Below are positions 16,989 through 25,900 of a stretch of DNA of 64,000 nt, piece by piece. The translations under genes and the position numbers were made by a program. The notes below the pieces were generated by a model, which made no database searches, was not told the origin of the DNA, and saw nothing but the letters and a program-made list of their open reading frames with translations. The stretch is from Pseudoalteromonas phenolica (GTDB lineage Bacteria > Pseudomonadota > Gammaproteobacteria > Enterobacterales > Alteromonadaceae): contig NZ_PPSW01000014.1 of assembly GCF_005876835.1 (NCBI RefSeq), positions 124,001 to 188,000 on the forward strand, written 5' to 3'. Numbering within the stretch: the first letter of the stretch is position 1; each line of letters opens with the position of its first letter.

Positions 16989-19205
16989 ATGAGCACCCCT
17001 GTACGCAATTTATCTCCTATCGCTGCGGCGATGGCCTTTGCACTAACCAGCTTCTCTTCAACTTCGGTAATGGCTGACGAAGCTAAAGCTGAAGACAAAA
17101 AAATTGAAGCAATTACAGTAACAGCAACTAAACGTTCGCAAGTTATTTATGAAGTGCCAATTGCGATGAGTGCATTCTCAGGTGATGACCTTGACTCACA
17201 AGGTATTTCTGACATCACTGATGTAGGCAAGTTTGTTCCTAACTTAAATATCACTGGCTTCTCAGCTGGCCACAACTCATCTGCGAACCCGTTCATCCGT
17301 GGTATTGGTCTGCAAGATCACCTTATCACCACAGATCCGGGCGTAAGTGTTTACGTAGACGGCGTTTACTTAGGCCGCCAAGTAGGTCAAAACTGGAACC
17401 TAGCAAACATTGAGCGTATCGAAGTTTTACGTGGACCTCAGGGCACGCTTTACGGTCGTAACTCAATCGGTGGTGCAATCAACATCATCACTAAACAGCC
17501 TGATCAAGCTGCAGTCACTAAAGTAAGTGCTGAAGTGGGTACTCGTGGTCGCTTAAAAGGCAGCATTTTCACTAACCAAGCCGTGACTGAAGATTTAGCG
17601 TTTAACTTCAACATGGGCTTTAACCGTCGCGGCGGTTTAGGTGAATTTATCAACCTACCTAATGCTGAATACGATGTAGGTGAGAACCAAGAATTCCATG
17701 GTCGTGTATCTGTAAAATACAATGCAAGCGAAGACTTGCGTTTGGTATTCACCGCTGATGCAAATGATGGCGAAGGTGGTACACGTCCATTCACAACCTT
17801 AATTGACGAACTACCAAATGGTCGTTTAGCACAAAGCGGTTTAACAAACGCAGACGTGGCAGCAGACCCATATGACAATGCAACCAGCACAATTGAAACT
17901 GCCACCGTTTCAAACAAAGCAAACGGCATTTCTTTAACGGCTGAATACGACATCAATGCTGATCTTGGTACTAAGTTCATCTTCTCTAAGCGTTCATCTG
18001 AATACAAAGCAGGTCTGGATGATGATGGCACAGCAGTAAAATTAGACCATTACCCTGAGCGTGGTACAGCGGATCAAACCTCTGTTGAACTACAATTAAC
18101 GGGTTACTTAGGCTCTGTTGACTTCGTAACGGGTGTTTACTGGTTCAACGAAGAAGGCAGCAACCGTCAAAGCGACACTGAAGCACAATTCGACGGTGGC
18201 CCAACAAAGCTTGAGCTTGACCAAGAAACGACAAGCCGCGCAGTATTCGTAAACGTAGGTTACGATGCAACTGACGACTTACGTCTATCAGGTGGTGTAC
18301 GTTACACAGAAGATGAAAAATCAGCTTCAACAAACGTATTTGACCCAGTAGGCACGATTTACTCTAGCCGTGAGTGGGACGAAGTGTCTTATGAAGTGGC
18401 TGCAAACTACACGTTTGAAAATGGCTTAAACTGGTACGGTACAGTGCAAACTGGTTACCAATCTGGTCAGTACCCTGCGCGTCCTTACTTCTTAATCGGT
18501 CAATTCTTCGGTGCCGGTGGTTTTGATAACCCAGAAGCTGCAGCAATTGTACGTGCAAACAACGCATTTATGGCGAGCGACAACATCAGTGCAATCAACT
18601 ACGAAACAGGTTTCAAAGGCCAGTTAACAGATGATTTCAGCATGAGTGTGGCATTCTTCAACACTGAATATGACGACCTACCTTACCAAGTAAACACGTC
18701 AACTGAGACAGGTTTTGATACCAATAACCTGATCGTTGAGCAAACCTCTCGCGGTGTTGAATTTGAAAGCACGTATTACGTGACTGACAACTTTACGCTT
18801 CACTCAAGCTTTGGCTTTATGGACGTAGACGTTGAAGAGCAAAACGGCGTTAAGCCAGTTGCGCCACTTACACCAGAGTGGACTGCATCACTTAGCCCGT
18901 CATACACGTTTGAACTTGAAAACAACGCGACAGTAACAAGCCGCTTTGACGTTTCTTACCGTGACAGCATGTACGGTGAGCCTAGCTCAGATCCACTGCG
19001 CATGACGCAAGTTGATAGCCGTACAACAGTAAACTTTGATATCTCTTATGCGCCAGCAAACGCAAACTGGGATGTATCACTTTACGGTCGCAACATCTTT
19101 GATGAGCGCTATGATGACGCACGCATCAACACAGGTGACTACCTGCTTGTTATCAAGAGCAATGATGCGAGTGAATTTGGTGTTCGCTACCGCGCAACAT
19201 TCTAA
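16989..19205 (+). CDS. TonB-dependent receptor (non-siderophore class)
   Basis: A 738-residue receptor with a signal peptide (1-29, ends VMA-DE), a TonB-box-like EAITVTATKR at about 40-49, and a plug (about 54-165) with ANPFIRGIGL, DPGVSVYVDGVYLGR and IERIEVLRGPQGTLYGRNSIGGAINIITK. The barrel ends FGVRYRATF. The plug wording is that of the broad substrate TBDR class rather than the siderophore class. Synonymous codons look more uniform than in neighbours, suggesting high expression. It is divergent from the secreted amidohydrolase, so peptides or amides are plausible ligands. A strong terminator follows. Confidence 0.88.
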   Translation: MSTPVRNLSPIAAAMAFALTSFSSTSVMADEAKAEDKKIEAITVTATKRSQVIYEVPIAMSAFSGDDLDSQGISDITDVGKFVPNLNITGFSAGHNSSANPFIRGIGLQDHLITTDPGVSVYVDGVYLGRQVGQNWNLANIERIEVLRGPQGTLYGRNSIGGAINIITKQPDQAAVTKVSAEVGTRGRLKGSIFTNQAVTEDLAFNFNMGFNRRGGLGEFINLPNAEYDVGENQEFHGRVSVKYNASEDLRLVFTADANDGEGGTRPFTTLIDELPNGRLAQSGLTNADVAADPYDNATSTIETATVSNKANGISLTAEYDINADLGTKFIFSKRSSEYKAGLDDDGTAVKLDHYPERGTADQTSVELQLTGYLGSVDFVTGVYWFNEEGSNRQSDTEAQFDGGPTKLELDQETTSRAVFVNVGYDATDDLRLSGGVRYTEDEKSASTNVFDPVGTIYSSREWDEVSYEVAANYTFENGLNWYGTVQTGYQSGQYPARPYFLIGQFFGAGGFDNPEAAAIVRANNAFMASDNISAINYETGFKGQLTDDFSMSVAFFNTEYDDLPYQVNTSTETGFDTNNLIVEQTSRGVEFESTYYVTDNFTLHSSFGFMDVDVEEQNGVKPVAPLTPEWTASLSPSYTFELENNATVTSRFDVSYRDSMYGEPSSDPLRMTQVDSRTTVNFDISYAPANANWDVSLYGRNIFDERYDDARINTGDYLLVIKSNDASEFGVRYRATF

Positions 19206-19225
19206 TTCGCAATTAAGCTAATACT

Positions 19226-19256
19226 AAAACGGGGCCATGTGCCCCGTTTTGTTTTT
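19226..19256 (+). terminator. Rho-independent terminator of TBDR
   Basis: AAAACGGGGC, loop CATGT, GCCCCGTTTT then GTTTTT: a perfect 10-bp stem 21 bases after the TBDR stop. It can also act on the minus strand because of the A-run. Confidence 0.92.
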
Positions 19257-19289
19257 CAGTCTTTAAAATGACCCGACATAAAGTCGGTG

Positions 19290-20306
19290 CTACCGATAAT
19301 TAGGGTATTTCTCTCCCCCTCTAATTAGCTTTGCAACTGGCCTTTCAAACAACTGATAGCTAAGCGTCGCCGCCAACACAGATAAACCAATAAATACCCA
19401 CAACTGCATTAATATTGAAATCTCTAACTTAACCACTTGCGCCAATATTGGCATATGCAGCAAGTATAAAGAGAATGAGATTTTGCCAAAAAAGTCGCCG
19501 AGTTTGTTTTCTAAAATCACATTTTTATCAGGCACTAAATATACCAATGCAAAGAAAATAGCCGACATCATCAGTAACACTTCATAACTGAGCCACATGC
19601 GATAAACACTATCAAACCGAACTGGGCTGAGATCTGGGTATAACAAGACAATACCGCCGAGCATCAAAACAAAACCATGGCTTTTTAAGTATTCGGGAAT
19701 ATGGGCTTTGCCGTAATGTAAGCCAAATAGCACTCCCACTATAAAGTACGGTAGACTTCTAAAAATATGCAGATCATAAGCAAGCTCAAATAATTGCCCA
19801 ATTGGTCTTGGAAAGTTAAATAAAAACAGTCCGATTAAACAAGTGAAAACCAGTAAATGTACATAGCCAAAACGCCACTGGGCAATGCCCCAAAGCAACA
19901 CAAAAAGCAGATAAAAGTGAATTTCTGGGGCAATGGTCCAAAGTACACTGTCGCCTTTAATAAACAACAAATGTGACAACAGAGCACTGCTATCAGGAAT
20001 GTCATATAAGCTTTGAAACCCAAGCTGTATCGTACCAAATGACACCAACACGACCAATAAATACAAAGGTAAGACCCGAGCAATACGCGCCATTAAATAA
20101 GCTTTAACCTTGACCCTATTAAACGGCTTATCGGCATACAAATACGCCATTAAAAACCCACTTAACATAAAAAACAGCATGACGCCGTACTGCCCTGCTC
20201 GCCCTCCTAAAATGCCACCCAACCAGTCGGTTTTATCACTAAAGTGAGTAATTAGAACAATGATGGCCGCAAGCGCGCGTATAGTGTTAAGTCTTCTGAT
20301 CTGCAA
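19290..20306 (-). CDS. Acyltransferase family 3 (OafA-like) membrane protein
   Basis: An integral membrane O-acyltransferase of about 338 residues. The family start RRLNTIRALAAIIVLITHF is followed by RAGQYGVMLFFMLSGFLMAY and about ten hydrophobic helices. Such enzymes acylate cell-surface polysaccharide or other glycans. The start is uncertain. A GTG at 20438 would add 44 uncharacteristic residues and overlap the upstream gene by 43 bases. TTG 20306 places the family N-terminus correctly but has only a weak AAAGA ahead of it. No polysaccharide genes adjoin it. Confidence 0.75.
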   Translation of the reverse strand: MQIRRLNTIRALAAIIVLITHFSDKTDWLGGILGGRAGQYGVMLFFMLSGFLMAYLYADKPFNRVKVKAYLMARIARVLPLYLLVVLVSFGTIQLGFQSLYDIPDSSALLSHLLFIKGDSVLWTIAPEIHFYLLFVLLWGIAQWRFGYVHLLVFTCLIGLFLFNFPRPIGQLFELAYDLHIFRSLPYFIVGVLFGLHYGKAHIPEYLKSHGFVLMLGGIVLLYPDLSPVRFDSVYRMWLSYEVLLMMSAIFFALVYLVPDKNVILENKLGDFFGKISFSLYLLHMPILAQVVKLEISILMQLWVFIGLSVLAATLSYQLFERPVAKLIRGGEKYPNYR

Positions 20307-20395
20307 ACTGATATTCTTTTTATTATTATTTTTTCCAGCATAAAGCTGAATAAGAATTCGGCAAGTAAACTTTTGTAAACCTAAATAATTTAAGC

Positions 20396-21508
20396 CTACA
20401 GATAAATACCTGCAAATGTTGGGTCTTGTTCGTAACACGCCATAAAGGCATCAACCACATAAGGATCATATTCTTTCCCTCGCCCTTGCACGAGTACTTT
20501 AATAGCCGCTTGAGCCCCTCGGGCCTTGCGATAAGGTCTATCGTTTGCCATTGCATCAAATGTATCGGCCACTGCGATAATTTTTGCTTCTAAACAAATT
20601 TGATTTTCAGTGAGTCCTTTAGGGTAGCCACTGCCATCAAGTCGTTCGTGATGCTGACCTATCATAGCTTGAATAGGCCAAGGAAAGTGGCACTCTTTAA
20701 ATATTTCAAGTCCACTGGCTGGGTGGGTTCTTAACAACGCAAGTTCTTCGGGCATTAATTTTGAAGGCTTGGTTAAGATCATAGTGGGAATGTTTGATTT
20801 GCCGATATCATGAATTAACGCGCCAATATACAAACCCATTTTTTGTTTCTCAGGCAGATCGAGTTTTGCCGCGATTTCTGAACAGATATATGCCACATGC
20901 TTTTGATGATCTGCGGTGTATGGATCTCGCATCTCTAGACTATGAGAAATCGCCTTAAGCATTTCTAAAAGCACTTGATGAGAGCTGTATTTTGCAAACT
21001 CTTCTTCTAGCAGTTTTTCTCGTTTAACAATGTCACCCACTTTCTTGCAAACAATATCCCACAATGCGTCAACCTGCTTCTCAATCTGAGAAACCTGTTG
21101 ACTTGTATAATCAGTGCTCCGATTACCAATACCAAGTACCGCCACAATCTTGTTTTCTAAGCGGATAGGAAACGCAACATGGTTCTCTAGTGGAAAATGG
21201 CCTTCAGGTAATTTGTTCTTTGTTTTTAAACTTGGATAAGCATTATGGATAACGGGCTGGTTTTGTCGGATTGCATCTCCCCATATGCCAGCCTCAGATA
21301 GAGGGTAATGGGATTCATTCACTGCTGAGCAATAAGTCAGCACACTCTTAGACCAGATATTCAGTTGTAGCGTTTGGGTGTCATCATCGTATAAATGAAA
21401 ATAGCCAATTGAGCTTTCACTTAATTCAACAACTAGTTCTAAAAAGTCTTGATACACGCCACGAACAGTAAAGTATTCTCTGGTTGCTAATGTATGCCTT
21501 AGGTCCAT
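20396..21508 (-). CDS. GAF-HD-GYP cyclic-di-GMP phosphodiesterase
   Basis: ATG 21508 is chosen because a perfect GGAGGT (plus 21518-21523) sits nine bases ahead of it; ATG 21514 and an upstream start at 21568 also exist. It encodes about 370 residues. A GAF-like sensor (about 10-160; YFHLYDDDTQ..., VAFPIRLENKIVAVLGIGN) precedes an HD-GYP domain with ALIHDIGK, HHERLDGSGYPKGL and AVADTFDAMANDRPYRK. HD-GYP enzymes hydrolyse c-di-GMP. The HD and GYP motifs are complete, so activity is likely. Cytoplasmic, no membrane segment. Confidence 0.88.
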   Translation of the reverse strand: MDLRHTLATREYFTVRGVYQDFLELVVELSESSIGYFHLYDDDTQTLQLNIWSKSVLTYCSAVNESHYPLSEAGIWGDAIRQNQPVIHNAYPSLKTKNKLPEGHFPLENHVAFPIRLENKIVAVLGIGNRSTDYTSQQVSQIEKQVDALWDIVCKKVGDIVKREKLLEEEFAKYSSHQVLLEMLKAISHSLEMRDPYTADHQKHVAYICSEIAAKLDLPEKQKMGLYIGALIHDIGKSNIPTMILTKPSKLMPEELALLRTHPASGLEIFKECHFPWPIQAMIGQHHERLDGSGYPKGLTENQICLEAKIIAVADTFDAMANDRPYRKARGAQAAIKVLVQGRGKEYDPYVVDAFMACYEQDPTFAGIYL

Positions 21509-21659
21509 TTCCATACTACCTCCATATGCCCCAGTTAAAGCATAAGCCAAAACTGTGTAATTCTCCAAAATTTAGACAACCTCCATTTAATTATTTATAA
21601 AACGACCTATCCCGACTCTTTATCTCCCCCTTGCTGTAAAAATTTTTTTTGATAAAGGG

Positions 21660-22100
21660 TTATACCGAACTAAGCAAAATACTGGTTTCTGAATTTAACA
21701 CCCCGTCAATGGCTCTCACTTCTCGAAGCACTAAATCAAACTCTTGCAAATTCGAAGTCTGAATTTCGGCGATTAGATCCCACGCGCCATTGGTGGTGTG
21801 CATTTTTAACAGCTGCGGGATACCCCGTAACTTTTGAATAACTTGAGTCGTCGATTTGCCTACGACTTCGATCATCATCACCGCTTTAATGGCATCTGTT
21901 TCGATTTGCTCATGGGCGCGAATGGTGAAGCCTAAAATTGCCCCACTACTTACCAGCCTATCTAAGCGGTTTTGTACTGTGCCACGCGATACGCCGAGTA
22001 TTTTTGCAAGTTTTGCCACTGGCGCTCTGGCGTCACTTTTTAAAATGGCGACCAACTCTTTATCGATGGCATCAAACAGATAAGGTTTTCGATTATCCAA
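21660..22100 (-). CDS. Lrp/AsnC-family regulator of the adjacent amino-acid operon
   Basis: A 146-residue Lrp/AsnC protein. The N-terminal helix-turn-helix (DKELVAILKSDARAPVAKLAKILGVSRGTVQNRLDRL) is followed by a RAM ligand-binding domain (VMMIEVVGKSTTQVIQKLRGIPQLLKMHTTNGAWDLIAEI). It is transcribed away from the ornithine cyclodeaminase operon across 236 bases that hold an inverted repeat. By position and family it likely controls that operon in response to an amino acid such as ornithine, citrulline or arginine. Confidence 0.88.
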   Translation of the reverse strand: MDNRKPYLFDAIDKELVAILKSDARAPVAKLAKILGVSRGTVQNRLDRLVSSGAILGFTIRAHEQIETDAIKAVMMIEVVGKSTTQVIQKLRGIPQLLKMHTTNGAWDLIAEIQTSNLQEFDLVLREVRAIDGVLNSETSILLSSV

Positions 22101-22171
22101 AATTGCTCTCCATTACATTAGCCTTTACTTTGACCTTGAAATATCACTTTGCTTATCAAAAACTAGCAAAG

Positions 22172-22208
22172 TGTCAAAAATTAATACAAAAAGCATCATA
22201 TTTTGACA
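22172..22208. promoter_or_regulatory. Inverted repeat, candidate AsnC/Lrp operator
   Basis: TGTCAAAA (22172-22179) and TTTTGACA (22201-22208) are perfect 8-bp arms whose centres lie about 29 bases apart, in the gap between the divergent Lrp gene and the ocd operon. Size and AT-richness fit an Lrp-type site; unproven. Confidence 0.4.
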
Positions 22209-22336
22209 TTTAGTTTAGCTCAACTCATTTCTATTATTTGCTTAACCTGAACTTTGGTTAAGAGATTAATTATCCAAAACTCACGGTATTTATATACAAG
22301 ACCCGCTGTTCAATGCGGCAAATTAGGTAGTAAAAA

Positions 22337-23458
22337 ATGCACACAGAAACCCCGTTCAAAACACACTTTAACGCTGAACAAAAAGGCTTAGAGTCATTCA
22401 ATATCAAGTCTTCAAACATCACTTTTGTGAGTGTCTCAGATATGTTGGCACTGATTAATCAATATGGTGTTGAGCAGTTGATGCTTGGCATGGTTGAGTA
22501 TCTCGAAGCTGATTTTAAACGTTGGCTTGATTTTGATAAGTCACCCCGTTTTGCAGCACACTCTGCGGAGGGCGTAATCGAGCTGATGCCCGTTGCTGAC
22601 CACCAGCAATTTAGTTTTAAATATGTGAACGGTCACCCAAAAAACACCAAAATCGGCCTACAGACCGTTACCGCATTTGGCGTTCTAAGCGATGTTGCCA
22701 GTGGTTACCCGCTGATGCTCAGCGAAATGACCATTCTAACCGCACTTAGAACGGCTGCGACATCGGCCATGGTGGCCAAATATCTTGCGCCAAAACACAG
22801 TAAAACGCTGGCGATGATTGGTTGTGGTGCGCAATCTGAGTTTCAGGTACTCGCATTCAAAGCCATTTTAGGGGTAACTCATGTTCGCCTTTATGACATA
22901 GAGCCTAATGCAACCAAAAAGTGCTTTAGTAATCTGCAAAGTTACGTCAAAGAAAACAGTCTCAATATTGAAATATGCCACTCAGCCGAAGAGGTCATTA
23001 AAGGGGCTGACATCATTACTACTTGCACCGCAGATAAACGTAATGCCACCATTTTAACCAGTGACATGGTAGGTGATGGTGTGCATATAAACGCTATTGG
23101 CGGCGACTGCCCGGGTAAAACAGAGCTTGAGGCGGCACTACTCAATCGTGCAGATGTCTTTGTAGAATATGAACCACAAACGCGTATTGAAGGCGATATT
23201 CAACAACTACCAAGTGACAGTAAAGTGACCGAGATGTACCAAGTCATTTTGGGGGAACAATCAGGTCGTACCCATGACACACAACTGACCATTTTCGACG
23301 GGGTTGGGTTTGCGCTTGAAGATTATTCGGCATTGCGATTTATTTTTGAGCTGGTAAAACAGAATAAAGAGGCGCAGCAGATTGAGTTATTAGCAAGCCC
23401 TAAAGACCCAAGAAACTTGTTTGGCTTAACGCAAACTCACAGCGCCCCAAGCGCATAG
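22337..23458 (+). CDS. ocd: Ornithine cyclodeaminase
   Basis: A 373-residue member of the ornithine cyclodeaminase/mu-crystallin family, which converts L-ornithine to L-proline and ammonia with bound NAD+. Visible blocks: VIELMPVADHQQFSFKYVNGHPKNT (substrate region), LMLSEMTILTALRTAATSAMVAKYL, Rossmann LAMIGCGAQSEFQVLAF, and VHINAIGGDCPGKTEL with the catalytic Asp region. The length fits the long Ocd branch. The next genes encode a citrulline hydrolase and an amino-acid symporter, making an uptake-to-proline pathway. First gene of a three-gene unit. Confidence 0.88.
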   Translation: MHTETPFKTHFNAEQKGLESFNIKSSNITFVSVSDMLALINQYGVEQLMLGMVEYLEADFKRWLDFDKSPRFAAHSAEGVIELMPVADHQQFSFKYVNGHPKNTKIGLQTVTAFGVLSDVASGYPLMLSEMTILTALRTAATSAMVAKYLAPKHSKTLAMIGCGAQSEFQVLAFKAILGVTHVRLYDIEPNATKKCFSNLQSYVKENSLNIEICHSAEEVIKGADIITTCTADKRNATILTSDMVGDGVHINAIGGDCPGKTELEAALLNRADVFVEYEPQTRIEGDIQQLPSDSKVTEMYQVILGEQSGRTHDTQLTIFDGVGFALEDYSALRFIFELVKQNKEAQQIELLASPKDPRNLFGLTQTHSAPSA

Positions 23459-23496
23459 GTACTTCGTTATATAAAAATAAAAAAGAAGAGATCACT

Positions 23497-24417
23497 ATGA
23501 GTTTATTTCCCCAAGCACCCAACGCAGTGGTGATGATAAGACCGCATCATTTTAGCCCGAACGAGCAAACGGCGGGTGATAACAGCTTTCAGTCAAGCGG
23601 CGAATTCGACCCCGCTGAGGTAAGCCGTTTAGCCTATGAGCAAGTTACTAAAGCAGCTGAAACCTTGCGCAGTCATGGCATTAACGTGCATATTTTTGAA
23701 GATGAAAGCACCGATACTCCAGATTCTGTATTTCCTAATAATTGGTTTTCGACCCATCTTGGTGGGCAAATTGCCATTTACCCTATGTACGCACCAAATA
23801 GGCGCAAAGAGCGTCGCAGTGATGTCATCGAATTTTTAAAAGCCCATTATCGCGTACAAGATGTGATTGATTATTCTGGACTTGAGTACGACAACCTGTT
23901 TTTAGAGGGTACGGGGGCCATGGTGTTAGATCACATTGAACGTGTCGCTTATGCCGCTCGCTCAAACCGCACCGACTCTCACGTGTTAGAGCGTTTTTGC
24001 TCGCACTTTAATTTTGAGCCTATGGTGTTTGACGCTCAAGATAAGCAAGGTAAAGCAGTTTACCATACCAATGTCTTGATGTGTATTGGCAGCGACTTTG
24101 TTATAGCTGGGTTTGAGATGATGACAGATACCAAACGCCGCGATGAAATCATTCGACGTTTTGAATTTGCTGGCAAAAAAGTGATCCATTTAACAGAAGC
24201 ACAAATAGGCGCATTTTGCGGTAATGCACTAGAGTTACACGCAGGTTCTAAACGTTTATTGGCATTGTCGAGCACCGCATTTGCAGCGCTCAGCCAATCG
24301 CAAAAAGCATTGCTTGAGCAAAGTGTAACGCTCGTGCCACTTGATGTTTCGGCCATTGAACTAGCCGGAGGCTCAGTTCGCTGCATGCTAGCGGGCATAC
24401 ATCTGTCAAAACGCTAA
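23497..24417 (+). CDS. ctlX: CtlX-type citrulline/arginine hydrolase (amidinotransferase fold)
   Basis: A 306-residue guanidino-modifying-superfamily enzyme. The opening VMIRPHHFSPNEQTAGDNSFQ and the blocks DSVFPNNWFSTH, FLEGTGAMVLDH, VYHTNVLMCIG (catalytic His) and AGGSVRCMLAGIHL (catalytic Cys) match the arginine-deiminase-related citrulline-utilisation hydrolase CtlX. It would release ornithine from citrulline, which feeds the ornithine cyclodeaminase encoded just upstream. The gene lies 38 bases after ocd with a GAAGAG ribosome-binding site. The exact substrate (citrulline or arginine) is inferred from the neighbourhood. Confidence 0.82.
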   Translation: MSLFPQAPNAVVMIRPHHFSPNEQTAGDNSFQSSGEFDPAEVSRLAYEQVTKAAETLRSHGINVHIFEDESTDTPDSVFPNNWFSTHLGGQIAIYPMYAPNRRKERRSDVIEFLKAHYRVQDVIDYSGLEYDNLFLEGTGAMVLDHIERVAYAARSNRTDSHVLERFCSHFNFEPMVFDAQDKQGKAVYHTNVLMCIGSDFVIAGFEMMTDTKRRDEIIRRFEFAGKKVIHLTEAQIGAFCGNALELHAGSKRLLALSSTAFAALSQSQKALLEQSVTLVPLDVSAIELAGGSVRCMLAGIHLSKR

Positions 24418-24446
24418 ATTTTTAACGACTAAGAGAGCATATAATA

Positions 24447-25853
24447 ATGATAAATAGCGCAATTAGTACCATTAACAATCTACTTTGGGGCCAAGGCCAA
24501 ATACTCATTTATTTGCTGTTATTTGCAGGCTTCTGGTTTTCATTCAAGCTCAAGTTTGTGCAATTTCGCCACTTTAGATACATGTTCAAAGTGATGAAAG
24601 ACAGCACTCAAGGCGATAAATCAGGCATTAGCTCGTTTCAAGCTTTGTGCACGGGTTTATCGGCTCGGGTCGGCACGGGTAACTTGGCGGGTGTTGCCAT
24701 TGCCATCTCATTAGGGGGCAGTGGCGCGGTATTTTGGATGTGGTTAATTGCGCTATTAGGTATGGCGACTGGGTTCGCCGAAAGCGTACTCGGTCAACTT
24801 TATAAAATTCGTGACGGCAATAATGAATTTCGTGGGGGTCCTGCCTACTATATTCGTAAAGGGCTTAACAAACCTTGGCTCGCGGTACTGTTCGCGCTGT
24901 GTTTGTTTTTAGGCTATGGGGTGAGCTTTAGTGCCATGCAAGCTAACACCATTGCCGATGCGCTGAACAATACTTTTGCTATCGACCCAACCTACTCAGG
25001 GGCGGTGATTGCCGTTATCGCAGGCTTCATTGTAGTTGGCGGCCTTCGCAGTATTGCCCGTTTTGCCGAGCTCATAGTGCCATTTATGGGGCTGGCCTTT
25101 GTAGCTGTCGCGCTGGTGATCACCGCAATGAATATTCAACATCTTCCTGCCATGTTTGCAGATATGTTCGCCTCGGCATTTGGCTTAACAGAAGCTGGGG
25201 CGGGTGCACTCGGAGCTGCCATTAAAAATGGTATTCAACGCGGGTTATATTCGAATGAAGCTGGCGCAGGTAGCGTGCCCCATGCTGCAGCTGGTGCGTC
25301 TCCTGTGCCAAACCATCCTGTTGCGCAAGGCTATGTGCAAATGCTTGGGGTATTTGTCGATACCATCGTTTTATGTAGCTGTACTGCCGTCGTCATTTTA
25401 CTGTCTGACATTACCATCAGTGGCGAAATGGAAGGCATTGGCATGACACAAAACGCCATGAGCAGCCACTTTGGCGAGTTTGGTCATTATTTTGTCGCCG
25501 TGACCATTACCCTCTTTGCCTTCACTTCAGTGGTCGCAAACTATGCCTACGCAGAGAGCAACCTTCACCTGTTCAAACTCGACAATAAACTCGGTCGCGC
25601 AGCCTATACGGCCTTATATTTATTTATGGTGTTTTGGGGTGCAACTGCATCACTCAAAGAGGTGTGGAGCATGGCAGACGCCGCCCTTGGTTTAATGACC
25701 TTAGTAAACGTTTACGCCATCGTACTACTTACCCCAACCATTGTGAGTATTACCAAAGACTATCAAAGTCAGCTAAAAGCCAATAAAACTCCAGAGTTTA
25801 AATTAGACAATGTTGAAATTCAGGGTAAAACAGAAAAAGGCGTGTGGGAGTAA
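24447..25853 (+). CDS. AGCS-family sodium:amino-acid symporter
   Basis: A 468-residue membrane protein of the alanine-or-glycine:cation symporter family. Family blocks: LKFVQFRHFRYMFKVMKDS, FQALCTGLSARVGTGNLAGVAIAI, GFAESVLGQLYK, FRGGPAYYIRKGL, and NGIQRGLYSNEAGAGSVPHAAA. About ten to eleven helices. It lies 29 bases after ctlX in the same unit, so the transported amino acid is more likely citrulline, ornithine or arginine than alanine, though that is inference. A perfect palindromic terminator follows. Confidence 0.88.
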   Translation: MINSAISTINNLLWGQGQILIYLLLFAGFWFSFKLKFVQFRHFRYMFKVMKDSTQGDKSGISSFQALCTGLSARVGTGNLAGVAIAISLGGSGAVFWMWLIALLGMATGFAESVLGQLYKIRDGNNEFRGGPAYYIRKGLNKPWLAVLFALCLFLGYGVSFSAMQANTIADALNNTFAIDPTYSGAVIAVIAGFIVVGGLRSIARFAELIVPFMGLAFVAVALVITAMNIQHLPAMFADMFASAFGLTEAGAGALGAAIKNGIQRGLYSNEAGAGSVPHAAAGASPVPNHPVAQGYVQMLGVFVDTIVLCSCTAVVILLSDITISGEMEGIGMTQNAMSSHFGEFGHYFVAVTITLFAFTSVVANYAYAESNLHLFKLDNKLGRAAYTALYLFMVFWGATASLKEVWSMADAALGLMTLVNVYAIVLLTPTIVSITKDYQSQLKANKTPEFKLDNVEIQGKTEKGVWE

Positions 25854-25859
25854 CAGCCA

Positions 25860-25885
25860 AAAGAGCGTGTTTAAACACGCTCTTT
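25860..25885. terminator. Bidirectional terminator between convergent genes
   Basis: A perfect 26-base palindrome: AAAGAGCGTGTTT and its complement AAACACGCTCTTT meet without a spacer, with A/T runs at both outer ends. It lies 6 bases past the symporter stop and 15 before the oxidase stop. Confidence 0.88.
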
Positions 25886-25900
25886 AAATTGTCTAATAAA

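Noticed and set aside
17504..18031. 175-codon open frame antisense to the TBDR
   Set aside because: Low-complexity mirror of a biased coding strand, with no ribosome site and full overlap with a certain gene.
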